Of a DNA stretch of 64,000 nucleotides, positions 32,340 to 44,200 are shown piece by piece. Where the stretch lies: the NCBI GenBank assembly GCA_032718475.1, contig JAUCBJ010007594.1, positions 1 through 64,000 of the forward strand. Direction: 5' to 3'. The DNA comes from Nemertoderma westbladi. Taxonomy: Eukaryota > Xenacoelomorpha > Nemertodermatida > Nemertodermatidae. How positions within the stretch are numbered: position 1 is the stretch's first letter; every line of letters begins with the position of its first letter. The notes below the pieces were generated by a model. It did not search any database, had not been told where the DNA came from, and saw only the letters and a program-made list of their open reading frames with translations. The translations under genes were made by a program, and so were the position numbers.

Positions 32340-35300
32340 TCATCTGACTCCTCGTGACCGACTGGTTGGTTCTACCGTTGGCAAAACGTCTGGGAACGCG
32401 CTGGAAGCGGACGGTACAGACCCAAGAGAAACTTGCGCCCCCTTTTGATCGGCTGGTATATGTCCCAATCCTCCTTGCGGTTCTCTGGGAAGTGACACCG
32501 TATCTCGAGTGACTCGAATAGTCGGTTCAAATCCCTTTCGTTCTTCAATGTTTATAGTTTTCTTTAATTGTTGGTTCCCTTTCTGAACCCTTATGATCCT
32601 GTTCTGTCCGTCCTCCCGAGGCGAGGGTGACGTGCAGACGGCGCAACCGGAGTGGCTGGTATGTTGGTCGCCTCTAGGATCTCCTCTTCCTCGAATACGC
32701 TCGATCGTATGCGTTTGTGGTAAAAGGCGGCTCAGTACGCCCATGCGACGGTTAACCAAGCTCCCTTGTTTCGCTTTTCTGTTCGGAAACGATCAAATTC
32801 ACCATACGTAATACGATTAACGACTTTCTGGAAATTCCAGGTATTCTTATTGTCAGGATGAATCTGCCGTAAATATTCGCGCACAACTCTAAATCCACTA
32901 TCGTGAGGCAAAATGTCAACTACCTCGATTAGTTCGTCGTATTGTGGCATAGCAGAGATATATCCTTCCGACATCATAGTTTGGGGATTTACCGCCCAAA
33001 ATCCAAGATGTGCTCTCATCGGGAATCGTCTTCTTTGTGCCGATACATGTTCGTCAGCTAAATCTTCCCAATTATCAAACAGTTTTCTAACGAGTTTTAC
33101 AGATTCGTGTTCCTATGGTATGTCTCGCAATTGACATTCAGATGCTCGATTTCCCTTTATGAGCATTGAGCCATAAATCTCCAGCAAGTATAAAATGTAT
33201 GGGACCCTTGATCTCCACACCATCCACAAATCAGTTGAGTCATAGTAATGTGTTTTCCGCTACATTTCGTTGAGTGATGTCCAGCGACGCCACATTTACC
33301 ACACATAGTATTAGCAGTGAGACAAAGTAGATGTCTTTTAAGAGTCCGAGACACGATGTCGGCGATTAAGCAAACATTCACTGATGACTCTATCGCTAAA
33401 TAATATTGTAGTACTGCTCTTGGAGGTGAAGTAATAGCCCAGTGAGACAAAGTGGATGTCTTTTAAGAGTCCGAGACACGATGTCGGCGATTAAGCAAAC
33501 ATTCACTGATGACTCTATCGCTAAATAATATTGTAGTACTGCTCTTGGAGGTGAAGTAATAGCCCAATACACGCATCCTCTCCATTTTAGCTGTGTTTCA
33601 AACTCGTTTATGTCTGGAGTATCACCTTCTCCATACGTTTCGATATACTTTGTTCTTTTACTTTCCTTGTAATCCCAATTAAACATCAAGTAGGAAATGT
33701 ATCCAGTTCCGGTCTTCTGAGTGTCATACTTCACTGAAAAATCCTTGTTCTATGGACCACAGTATAAGAGGTCGAGTGTCGACTTAAGGTGTAATCGGTC
33801 GTCACTGTCCAACATGCCGGCGAAGTCGCTAATTAAATCCTCCCTCACTCCTGATCCAATCTTTACAACGGTTTTATCTAAGATAATGTTTCTTACCATC
33901 TTCGGTAACATTCTAGCATTGATGTTGCAGGCCTGGTCCATCTTCTTTACTATGTTGGTAATGAGATGGTGCCGCTTAGTATTTCCTGGAGGTATCGGCA
34001 TTCGTTTGTCGCTTCTTTGTCTACTGAAAACGTGCAAGACTCCGTCTGCTGCTCTAAATTGAATAGTCTTGGAAGTCAGACTCTGTTGATGGCTGCAGCC
34101 CTCGTTGTCATAATACATGTAGCCATTTTCTTGGAATGACCTAAGCGTCCTGTTCCATTCGTCCATTAATTCTTCCGAAGGTTGCCAAATCTTCTCTATA
34201 TCCTTTTCGAATTAACGAATAATTTTACCTTGCCAATTCGTGGCGATGTCTGTATCCGATTCAAAGGTTCCTGTTCCGATCCATAAGCGAATTGTTCTGG
34301 TCAGATATCCTTTCAGGTTGCTCGGAGCTATATCGGCGCCAGCTCTATCCAGTTCCCTAAAGTCTTGAATATGCGGCGGAACGTTATGCACGACCTTTTG
34401 CGTAATATGTCTTCGTAAATCATATATTTTAACCATATCGCTTAGAACAACTGCAGGAAGAAACTCTAAGTTTGAAATAATTTCCGGATGATCCACAATA
34501 GGTATTTCGTACGTCGTATCTTCTCGGACTGGTATACTAATAGGGAAATTGAGTGTCTTACTCAATGGTTTCGTAGGTACTATACGATTGCATTTCTCTT
34601 GTCCTTTCCGGTGATGCGATCTGTAGTCTCTGAATAACATTTTGGGCAAAGTTTATACTTTCGAAAATTTCTGGTGTCATCTCCTTAGCTGAAGTCTGAT
34701 CATGTGATGTCCAATGGTAAGGTAGGCTCGCGAGTCTTCCGCCCCATTCTTCTATCTCACCTTCCTCGAAAGCCTTGTAGGCTCTGTATAGGCTAAGAGC
34801 TTCTTTCTTTTCGCGGGTTGACTGAGTCACCTCTTCCAGCGTAAGTTCATATGCATCGGGTTCAACAATCTTAGGTGGGCAAACGACAATTTCTCCCGCC
34901 TTTGGTCCACACATAGCAAATGAATGATACGGATTCGATAAAGGATACCCTCCTTCCTGGTAACGTAGTTGTTGATGGTTTGAACACCTCGCTAATATCG
35001 GTTCGGGATTTTCCTTATTCAAACGCATCGGGATCGCCTTTTGTTTTTCGCGCATACAAGCACCACATTGATAATAAAGTTTATAAACTGAAAAGGCTTC
35101 CTTTGTTTCTCTATCGTCTCCTCGAGTTCATCTGTAAATATGCATTCCATCGAATTCATCGCGTACCGCAGGCATAGGTTCATCTGCCTTCAGGTATTGC
35201 ATGGTATGATACAAACGACTTATTTCGGTATCGGGGTCTTCACTGATATCTCCCGTATCGCATAAAGCATCGTACGGATAAAGTTCGTTGAAGGTTTTAC

Positions 35301-35623
35301 GCAAACTTTCGATTCTTTCGTTTAATTCGTTCTGCCTTCGAGTTTAATACCGTCGAGTCATATTTAGTCTTTGCATGTTTTGCTGTACTTTCTGATAAAT
35401 CCTTTATACCAAATATAGTGTAGTCTTTTGCTCCAAATCGTTCAAATGGAGCTGCAGCTTCCTCTTGGATATCATATCCCCATCTCGGCTCTCCAGATAT
35501 CCCCTTTGCCATTATTGGAAGTATGGTTACATAATCATTGCTACTAGAGGGAATACAACAGAGTTTATTGCTAGTTGTGAGGAGATTTTGAGAGTTTTTA
35601 CGTCTGCCCTTTTGGCTCGACAA
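32340..35623 (-). pseudogene. Gag-like ORF series of retroelement P1, with CCHC zinc knuckles
   Basis: Open segments on the minus strand, in order: 35623-35297 (FERFGAKDYTIFGIKDL, like P2 FNRYGAKNFSVFGVESM), 35055-34558, 34649-34212, 34166-33750, 33734-33396, 33450-33157, 33019-32732, 32759-32340. Between 34649 and 33396 the frame is continuous apart from an in-frame TAA (34212) and TAG (33750). The segment ending at 33157 has two zinc knuckles, CGKCGVAGHHSTKC (C-x2-C-x4-H-x4-C) and CGWCGDQGSHTFYTC (spacing x2, x5, x4), the hallmark of retroviral-type Gag nucleocapsid. The last segment matches P2 59784-59278 (TVSLPREPQGG / TVSLAREPRGG). Several frameshifts make it non-functional. Confidence 0.7.
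33317..33566. repeat. 125 bp tandem duplication that shifts the gag-like frame
   Basis: 33317-33441 and 33442-33566 are near-identical. Because 125 is not a multiple of three, it splits the frame just before the zinc knuckles. Confidence 0.93.
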
Positions 35624-36168
35624 CGCTCCAACCTCCTACCCATAGCCTAAGATCTAAGGTTTCTTTAATGACACTCTGTTTCTTATCTAAAATTTTGCCG
35701 AAATAAAAACGATTTTGGGCTAAACTGGCTGTGAGTCTAAAATACTCACCTTTTGATCCCAAACTATTATCAGAAAATAAGCAATCAAGAATTAGTAATA
35801 TAGGGAAGTCTATTGGTTGACGTAACTTATTGAAACAAGACCGTGTAAAATTTAATTTTAAGAAAGGCTCGCGAGTCTTCCGTTCTCTTGTTTCTCTAAT
35901 TTTAAGTCCCACCCGACTGTACCCTGAAATCCATTCACTGGAGAATAATTTTAAAATTTTTCAAATCCAACTGGATTGTCTAAAATTTTGAAAATGTCTC
36001 ATATTGTGAGTTCCAAGTAGAATTCCATTTCTTATACCTACAAATCCCGCTCCTATGTGACACATAAGGGTACTACCCTCAATGTTCACATATGTAAAGA
36101 CAATGGAATTCTACTGCTGTCTTTACTACAGTGTACAGGTATGTGGAAATCTATTTGTAAACTCCTTA
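35624..36168 (-). other. LTR-like spacer between pol end and gag-like start in P1
   Basis: It is homologous to 61345-62081 of P2 through long blocks (AAGGGTACTACCCTC, GGAATTCTACTGCTGTC, GTCTAAAATACTCACCTTTT). On the minus strand it begins near a TGTAGTAAAGACAGC segment and contains a strong donor-like AAAAGGTGAGTATTTTAGAC (about 35751-35732). Position between pol and gag fits an LTR plus leader, but no second copy was found to define its borders. Confidence 0.5.
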
Positions 36169-36733
36169 TTATTTACAAAGATTAGTTGGAGATTTGTAAT
36201 CTCCAGACTCGTTACGAGTCTCTTCAAGAAGTACGAGACGTTGAGTTGGTCTGTCTACCGTACGACCGTCAATTGTCCGTACTGTAACGGTCCTTGTTAC
36301 TCCGTCCATAGATGGGTGTGTGTATAAAATAACACCTGTTATCCAGAAGCGTCTTTTTAAATTCACTTCTGCTAACAGTACGTGATCGCCTGGTTTTAGA
36401 GCACGGGTGTTATTGTACCAAGTAGTTCTGGCGGAAATAGAGGGCAAATAATGGTTTTGCCATATTTCCCAGAATTTGTTAGCCAGTAGTTGCGTGATTT
36501 TCCATGCTTTTCTACCGTAGCTATCGCTTTCTATTGGAATAGAAATAGGCGTCAATGTAGTCGGTGCCTGCATTAGCAGGTGTGCCGGTGTTAAAGCAAA
36601 CTGGGATTGTTTGTCATCGGGTAGTAATACTATTGGTCTAGTTTTTAGTATTGCCTCGATTTCAACAAACAATGTGGTCAGTTGATCGTCTGTCAAGATG
36701 TGGTGTACTGGAATGACTTTTGCCATGGCTATT
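36169..36733 (-). pseudogene. BEL/Pao Pol C-terminus (integrase tail and DUF5641) of P1
   Basis: The frame is open from the junction with element E to 36169: MAKVIPVHHILTDDQLTTLF, ALTPAHLLMQAPTTL, ITQLLANKFWEIWQNHYLPS, LKPGDHVLLAEVNLKRRFWI and VRTIDGRTVDRPTQRLVLLE. These are the conserved post-catalytic and DUF5641 motifs of Pao Pol. It is collinear and about 70 percent similar by eye to P2 62640-62082. The catalytic residues lie beyond the break at TTAA 36734. Confidence 0.85.
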
Positions 36734-36737
36734 TTAA

Positions 36738-38294
36738 CCCTATTAGTACCGGGCTATAAAATGATGTACAAATACCGGGAGGGGGTCATATTGACCCCCC
36801 CCCCCCCTCTAAAATCTACAAATATTTACGAAAACGTCAGATTTTTTGTTTGTACGTAGGTATCACTTGTCTGGATCCGACCAAAAAAAAAAATTTTCGA
36901 AAAAATGTACTGGGGTGGTTATATTGCAGCACCAAAATTACAAGTAGTGCACAATTTTCACAAAATTTGAAAGTTACATTTTAGGCTAATTATTTTTCAA
37001 TACAGGTTTTCTGGGGTGCAAAATACATTGGAAAATATTTAAAAAATGATATGATTACTATAAATGGCTGTTTAGTCCTCTCTGCGTAAGAAAAAAATGA
37101 AAAAAACAAGTAACCAGCACTTTTCAGTTAGAACTCAAAATTTTTAATTCACTTAAACGATGCTATAAATTCACATTTTCAGGTTTTCGAGGGCGCTGAT
37201 TCTAATGGAATACATTTCTAATATGCCAGATCATTGCTACTTGTATTTTTCGGCGTAATTTGGCAAATTTTGGTGCTAGCACCAAATTTCGTACCCATCA
37301 CCAAAAAGTACATGTTTGCGAAGTCCAGTGCTGTTTTTATTGATTCCATCGGATTCAGGACCCTCATAAACCCGTATAACGCAAGAAACAAGGTGATACT
37401 ATCAACTTTTCAATTTGCATGTTTTCCAAAATTTGGTGCTGGCACAACAATTTTCACCCACCGGCGAAAAATACAAGTTTGAGAACTCTTATGAAATTTT
37501 TACTGATTCCATTGAATTCAGAACCATCACAAACCCGTATAACGCAAGAAACAAGGTGACACAATCAATTGATATATTTGATGGTTTTCAAAATTTGGTG
37601 CTAGCACCACATTTTGCACCCACATCCGAAAAATACAAGTTTGAGATGTCTAGTTCGATAATTATATTTTCCATTGAATTCAGAACAGCTATTAACCTCT
37701 AAAACGCAAGAAATAAATTGTCACAAGCAATTTTATCTATTGAATGGATTTTCAAAATTTCGTGCTAGCACCAAAATTTGCACACAGCACCGAAAAATAC
37801 AAGTTTGATACGCTTGGTGCAACTCGTATATATTTCATCGAATCCAGAACACCAAAAACCCCAATTGCGTAAAAATGAAGTTTCAAACAATCAATTTACA
37901 AAATTGACTTATTTCAAAATTTGGTGCTGGCACCAAAATTTGGCCCCATCGAAAAAAACAAGTTTGAAATTTCTAAATCAATTTATATGAATTCCATCCA
38001 ATTTCTAACACCAAAAAACCGGTGTAAATCAAAAATAGAGATGTTACAATTCATCTTTAATGAAATGTTATTTTCAAAAAACGTCTCAAAAAAAGTGCCA
38101 AAAGTAGGGTTAAAACAGGGTGCTAAAACTCGAAAAGTACCCAATATTTTTGAAAACGGTTTTCACTACTAGGAAGACAATAGATTTTAGGAAAAGTCAT
38201 AAAATTACAGATTCCCAACTGCGTTTGTTTCAGAATTATAATAAAAAAACCACGGGGGGGGGGGTCATATTGACCCCCCCCGGGTTTAATAGGG
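36738..38294. mobile_element. Complete TTAA element with internal ~130 bp units (element E)
   Basis: TTAA at 36734-36737 and 38295-38298 flank ends CCCTATTAGTACCGGG and ..CCCGGGTTTAATAGGG, sharing an 8 bp terminal inverted repeat CCCTATTA. G/C hairpins with TCATATTGACC lie just inside both ends. Internal units carry GATTCCATTGAATTCAGAAC, AACCCGTATAACGCAAGAAA, TTTGGTGCTAGCACCA and GAAAAATACAAGTTTGA. No transposase. The left flank is P1 pol and the right flank is the 2.9 kb array. Confidence 0.85.
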
Positions 38295-38401
38295 TTAATG
38301 ATATTATTTCATACAATAAGCAGGACAAAATAATCTCCACTCCAGTTAAAGTTTAACGGTATATACTATATATCCATCCATCTTACTCATCGCTGTCGCT
38401 A

Positions 38402-38825
38402 TCAAGTATTATTAGTTGCATGGCCAATGGAATTTGGTCCTGGAAATGGCAGAGGTAAAGATAACGTTGATTTACCACGTCTGGGTTGATGGTTCTCTTC
38501 ACACGATAACAGCAAGGGTGGACCAATCAACTGATAGCTCCTGAAATGAGGTCGTCGATTACTCCGGATATCCTGGGTTTGAATTTCCTTCCCGAGTTGT
38601 TTTAATGAATAACCATTAGCTTTCATGTCCCGACATAATAATTTAGTAAGGAAATTTAGTAAGGAAGGTATAGAAGTTATTTTCAATCATATTATTACTA
38701 TGTATTATAATTTCAGCTCTATAATATTCACCACCACCATATTTTACTTCATATGTATTAACTTTGCCAATTAAATCCCGTTGAAAATTCCTAACTTCTC
38801 TCTCTAAGTCAACCGCCCATGCCAT
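38402..38825 (-). other. Overlapping short ORFs in each array unit, function unknown
   Basis: On the minus strand a 60-codon frame (MAWAVDLEREVRNFQRDLIG..) overlaps a 94-codon frame (..RDMKANGYSLKQLGKEIQ..), and a third, shorter frame ends PLAMQLIILDSDSDE before a stop at about 38394. They recur in every unit (41378, 44314, 47229, 54021). Near-identity of copies makes conservation uninformative. No domain was recognised; they may be exon remnants or chance. Confidence 0.2.
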
Positions 38826-39317
38826 ATTGCTTTGTCATGCCGACAATATACAATTGCGTGTGTAATATCCATATCAATTGTTTAGAACATTTAGAACATC
38901 TATTTGAGATATTGCTGTTTTAATCCGTGAATAATAATCGGGTATAATAATAATCGCATAATAATGCAGTGATAATACAGAAATACAGTAATAATAAAGA
39001 ATAGGGCCTAGTCTACATCAGATGTTATGATATAGGATGCCTTGGGCTGAATTTTGAATAATAGAGAAACTATTGAACCCCTAACCCTACAGTACCTGTA
39101 GGTATATTAAACAGCCTCTGCCTTTAAACATCCTCTGCCTATTGCTATAATAATAGGCTGATAATAGACCCCTAACAGCCTAAGGCAGGTATAGCGTATA
39201 GATAGGCAGCGTCACTGAACGTACAATTTATAGAATTTAAATTTCCCTCTACTACCAGAGAACTCAATATTCTCACTGGATTTTACACTTACCTTAGCAG
39301 CTCTCTACCACGCACCT

Positions 39318-39420
39318 TAACAAGCTACCACCGACCTTAGCACGCTACCACCGACCTTAGCACGCTACCACCGACCTTAGCACGCTACCACCGACCTTAG
39401 CACGCTACCACCGACCTTAG
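39318..39420. repeat. 20 bp minisatellite within the array unit, copy number 5-3-2-2-2
   Basis: The unit CACGCTACCACCGACCTTAG is present 5 times in copy 1, 3 times in copy 2 (about 42299-42357), and twice in copies 3 (45235), 4 (48150) and 5 (54945). Confidence 0.95.
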
Positions 39421-39699
39421 CTTTTACCACGCACCTTAGGCATTCCTACTCATGACAGCATGAGCCTGGCTTGGGGTGAAATAGACTGCTGGGAGGGGGG
39501 AAAAAAAATAAGAAAACCAGCAGGAAAACAAGGAAAAACAGAAAGGGGAAAAGAGGGAAAAGGGAAGAAAAAAAGAAAAAAATGTGAAAACATTAGACAT
39601 ATTGCTGAAATGATTCTTTTTATAAGTAGATAAAAAAAAGTATGGTTTTCATTTTTAAATAGGACATTATTTTAACTACTTCCATTGAAACCCCAGTCA

Positions 39700-39848
39700 A
39701 AAATGTTCATGCGTATCGCATGTGGGTCACGCATCTAATTCGCATGCGAATCGTATGGGAAAGTGTCGGGACCTTTAGAAGCGATACGCATGCGGATATC
39801 ATGCGAAGTACCCATGCGTATCGCACGTGTTTAGCATGCGATTCTCTT
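39700..39848. repeat. CATGCG-rich inverted-motif patch in the array unit
   Basis: About ten CATGCG/CGCATG or near-identical hexamers lie within 150 bp, several as GCATGCG palindromes joined to GCGATACGCAT-like inverted arms. It repeats in copies 2-4 and contrasts with the AT-rich surroundings. Confidence 0.85.
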
Positions 39849-39886
39849 CAGTGTAGATAATGGCCATATATGACCAAATAAATTAA

Positions 39887-40570
39887 CCCTATCTGGTCCG
39901 GTCTATTTTTCTACTCAATTGGCCCAGGGGGGGAGGGGCAGAGGGGGGTCATTTTAGACATTTGTTTATGTTTTGGCTCAAAAATTATAATTTCAATGGT
40001 TTAAAGGCTTTTGAGGTCGCTGTTTACGATAAAACTTGTTAAAAAAATATTCCGGCAATGCAACCATCATTAGTGCCATCTGGTGCTCCAGAATGAAAAG
40101 TACAAAGTAGCAAAAATTTCAAACTGTTAAATTTTGCCTTTGGTTTGATAAGTCTAAAGCTATACTGGTTTTCAAGGTCGCTGATCATGATACAACTCGT
40201 TATAATCATTCGTGGGAATATGAATGCAACTATGATCGTCGGTGCTTGTCTGCTCTGGGACGAAAAATACAAGTAGCATAAAATTTCAAACGACAAAAAT
40301 CGAATTTGTTCGGATAATATGATATTGAGTGGCATATATGTGATCTACAGTAGCATCCTAAAAAACACCTTATGTCATAAAATCAGGTTGATATTTGGTA
40401 ATGATTTTGGAATATCAAATTTGTGCTACTTGTATTTTTCGTGCTGCACATTGACACATATCCAAAAATGCCATAATTAACAAGGTACGATATTTTTCAG
40501 TGTCATATTCGTGATCATGGATCAGCATCCCGAAAAACTCAAGGTGAAAATCAATTTGATTTCGTGGTGA
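39887..40570. mobile_element. TTAA-element left end and satellite units inside the array unit (element F)
   Basis: TTAA (39883-39886) precedes CCCTATCTGGTCCGGTCTAT and a G-run, then units with GAGGTCGCTGTTTACGAT, AAGGTCGCTGATCATGATAC and GACGAAAAATACAAGTAGCA. Inverted versions follow near 40430-40540. No right terminus was found. Equivalent starts are 42823, 45738 and 48654. Confidence 0.6.
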
Positions 40571-41047
40571 TATTTAATTATCATATTTCATTATCATAAT
40601 TAAAAGACATTGTCGGACAATGTCAGAGAAAGTGAGTGGCAAACACTGTCGGACAATATAACACAGGTGGTTCGAGTAAATTACGGCGAATAAAGATACA
40701 AAAAAAACAAAGAAAGAAAAGATACAAGAAACGTTAAAGATAAATTCTTTGATGTAATAACTTCAACGATAAACTATTACTATACATAATGTAATTTTTC
40801 TAGAATAAAAAAAACATTTCCAGTAAACAGAAAACATTGCCGATAAAGTTTTTACATTTATCAAAAATTCAATTTCATAGATAAAAATAATGAATCTATA
40901 AACAATGCAGGAGTGGGAAATAATCTGCGCTATAATAACTTTTAAGAAACGAGAATAAAGACACAGATATAAAAAAGAACAATAATACCTCGTAATGGAC
41001 ATTGTAAGAACGTAGGCCATATTTTTTATAATTTATTTACTCCAACA

Positions 41048-41242
41048 TTAATAAGCGCCAAATTTATAACATGGAAACGTAGACATAATCGCCTCAACCA
41101 TTAAGCAATGGAATGTCAGTGATTTAGAATCCCTTCCCTCGGTGCCAGCGCCCCCACATAGCGCCGCCAACCCATTCATCCATTGGTTGAGATCGGTATC
41201 GTCCTTAGCAACGAACAACCACTCGGGCCGCCTTTTTAACAT
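41048..41242 (-). other. PH-domain-like peptide in each array unit (possible exon remnant)
   Basis: A 64-codon minus-strand frame reads RRPEWLFVAKDDTDLNQWMN GL.. near its start. A strand with F/L-V-A followed by a helix with an invariant tryptophan resembles the last strand and C-terminal helix of PH domains. No good splice acceptor precedes it and the rest of a PH domain was not found. Copies are at 43984, 46899 and 53691. Confidence 0.25.
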
Positions 41243-44200
41243 TTAAAATGTATTTAACATATTAACAATCTTAATGATATTATTTCATACAATAAGCAGG
41301 ACAAAATAATCTCCACTCCAGTTAAAGTTTAACGGTATATACTATATATCCATCCATCTTACTCATCGCTGTCGCTATCAAGTATTATTAGTTGCATGGC
41401 CAATGGAATTTGGTCCTGGAAATGGCAGAGGTAAAGATAACGTTGATTTACCACGTCTGGGTTGATGGTTCTCTTCACACGATAACAGCAAGGGTGGACC
41501 AATCAACTGATAGCTCCTGAAATGAGGTCGTCGATTACTCCGGATATCCTGGGTTTGAATTTCCTTCCCGAGTTGTTTTAATGAATAACCATTAGCTTTC
41601 ATGTCCCGACATAATAATTTAGTAAGGAAATTTAGTAGGGAAGGTATAGAAGTTATTTTCAATCATATTATTACTATGTATTATAATTTCAGCTCTATAA
41701 TATTCACCACCACCATATTTTACTTCATATGTATTAACTTTGCCAATTAAATCCCGTTGAAAATTCCTAACTTCTCTCTCTAAGTCAACCGCCCATGCCA
41801 TATTGCTTTGTCATGCCGACAATATACAATTGCGTGTGTAATATCCATATCAATTGTTTAGAACATTTAGAACATCTATTTGAGATATTGCTGTTTTAAT
41901 CCGTGAATAATAATCGGGTATAATAATAATCGCATAATAATGCAGGGATAATACAGAAATACAGTAATAATAAAGAATAGGGCCTAGTCTACATCAGATG
42001 TTATGATATAGGATGCCTTGGGCTGAATTTTGAATAATAGAGAAACTATTGAACCCCTAACCCTACAGTACCTGTAGGTATATTAAACAGCCTCTGCCTT
42101 TAAACATCCTCTGCCTATTGCTATAATAATAGGCTGATAATAGACCCCTAACAGCCTAAGGCAGGTATAGCGTATAGATAGGCAGCGTCACTGAAAGTAC
42201 AATTTATAGAATTTAAATTTCCCTCTACTACCAGAGAACTCAATATTCTCACTGGATTTTACACTTACCTTAGCAGCTCCCTACCACGCACCTTAACAAG
42301 CTACCACCGACCTTAGCACGCTACCACCGACCTTAGCACGCTACCACCGACCTTAGCTTTTACCACGCACCTTAGGCATTCCTACTCATGACAGCATGAG
42401 CCTGGCTTGGGGTGAAATAGACTGCTGGGAGGGGGGAAAAAAAATAAGAAAACCAGCAGGAAAACAAGGAAAAACAGAAAGGGGAAAAGAGGGAAAAGGG
42501 AAGAAAAAAAGAAAAAAATGTGAAAACATTAGACATATTGCTGAAATGATTCTTTTTATAAGTAGATAAAAAAAAGTATGGTTTTCATTTTTAAATAGGA
42601 CATTATTTTAACTACTTCCATTGAAACCCCAGTCAAAAATGTTCATGCGTATCGCATGTGGGTCACGCATCTAATTCGCATGCGAATCGTATGGGAAAGT
42701 GTCGGGACCTTTAGAAGCGATACGCATGCGGATATCATGCGAAGTACCCATGCGTATCGCACGTGTTTAGCATGCGATTCTCTTCAGTGTAGATAATGGC
42801 CATATATGACCAAATAAATTAACCCTATCTGGTCCGGTCTATTTTTCTACTCAATTGGCCCAGGGGGGGAGGGGCAGAGGGGGGTCATTTTAGACATTTG
42901 TTTATGTTTTGGCTCAAAAATTATAATTTCAATGGTTTAAAGGCTTTTGAGGTCGCTGTTTACGATAAAACTTGTTAAAAAAATATTCCGGCAATGCAAC
43001 CATCATTAGTGCCATCTGGTGCTCCAGAATGAAAAGTACAAAGTAGCAAAAATTTCAAACTGTTAAATTTTGCCTTTGGTTTGATAAGTCTAAAGCTATA
43101 CTGGTTTTCAAGGTCGCTGATCATGATACAACTCGTTATAATCATTCGTGGGAATATGAATGCAACTATGATCGTCGGTGCTTGTCTGCTCTGGGACGAA
43201 AAATACAAGTAGCATAAAATTTCAAACGACAAAAATCGAATTTGTTCGGATAATATGATATTGAGTGGCATATATGTGATCTACAGTAGCATCCTAAAAA
43301 ACACCTTATGTCATAAAATCAGGTTGATATTTGGTAATGATTTTGGAATATCAAATTTGTGCTACTTGTATTTTTCGTGCTGCACATTGACACATATCCA
43401 AAAATGCCATAATTAACAAGGTACGATATTTTTCAGTGTCATATTCGTGATCATGGATCAGCATCCCGAAAAACTCAAGGTGAAAATCAATTTGATTTCG
43501 TGGTGATATTTAATTATCATATTTCATTATCATAATTAAAAGACATTGTCAGACAATGTCAGAGAAAGTGAGTGGCAAACACTGTCGGACAATATAACAC
43601 AGGTGGTTCGAGTAAATTACGGCGAATAAAGATACAAAAAAAACAAAGAAAGAAAAGATACAAGAAACGTTAAAGATATATTCTTTGATGTAATAACTTC
43701 AACGATAAACTATTACTATACATAATGTAATTTTTCTAGAATAAAAAAAACATTTCCAGTAAACAGAAAACATTGCCGATAAAGTTTTTACATTTATCAA
43801 AAATTCAATTTCATAGATAAAAATAATGAATCTATAAACAATGCAGGAGTGGGAAATAATCTGCGCTATAATAACTTTTAAGAAACGAGAATAAAGACAC
43901 AGATATAAAAAAGAACAATAATACCTCGTAATGGACATTGTAAGAACGTAGGCCATATTTTTTATAATTTATTTACTCCAACATTAATAAGCGCCAAATT
44001 TATAACATGGAAACGTAGACATAATCGCCTCAACCATTAAGCAATGGAATGTCAGTGATTTAGAATCCCTTCCCTCGGTGCCAGCGCCCCCACATAGCGC
44101 CGCCAACCCATTCATCCATTGGTTGAGATCGGTATCGTCCTTAGCAACGAACAACCACTCGGGCCGCCTTTTTAACATTTAAAATGTATTTAACATATTA

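Larger units (their letters stand above)
29751..36733 (-). mobile_element. Retroelement P1 (BEL/Pao type), degraded
   Basis: Read on the minus strand the order is: pol C-terminus (36733-36169), LTR-like spacer (36168-35624), gag-like ORFs (35623-32340), minisatellite and repeated motif (32160-31930), tRNA-like plus promoter-like cassette (31440-31141), then a conserved non-coding block (to about 29751). The same order recurs in P2. The integrase core is missing because element E truncates pol. The outer limits are set by detectable similarity to P2, for example GCGCAGCGAATCCTAA at 29865 and 56795. Confidence 0.65.

Noticed and set aside
39318-39420. CRISPR-like array in the 2.9 kb unit
   Set aside because: No unique spacers; a 20 bp minisatellite with variable copy number.
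40039-40335. 98-codon minus-strand ORF in each array unit
   Set aside because: Lies wholly in the element-F satellite units.
40763-41020. 85-codon minus-strand ORF repeated in each array unit, hydrophobic
   Set aside because: Composition follows AT-rich DNA, no start context or domain, and it lies beside the PH-like frame without splice signals.
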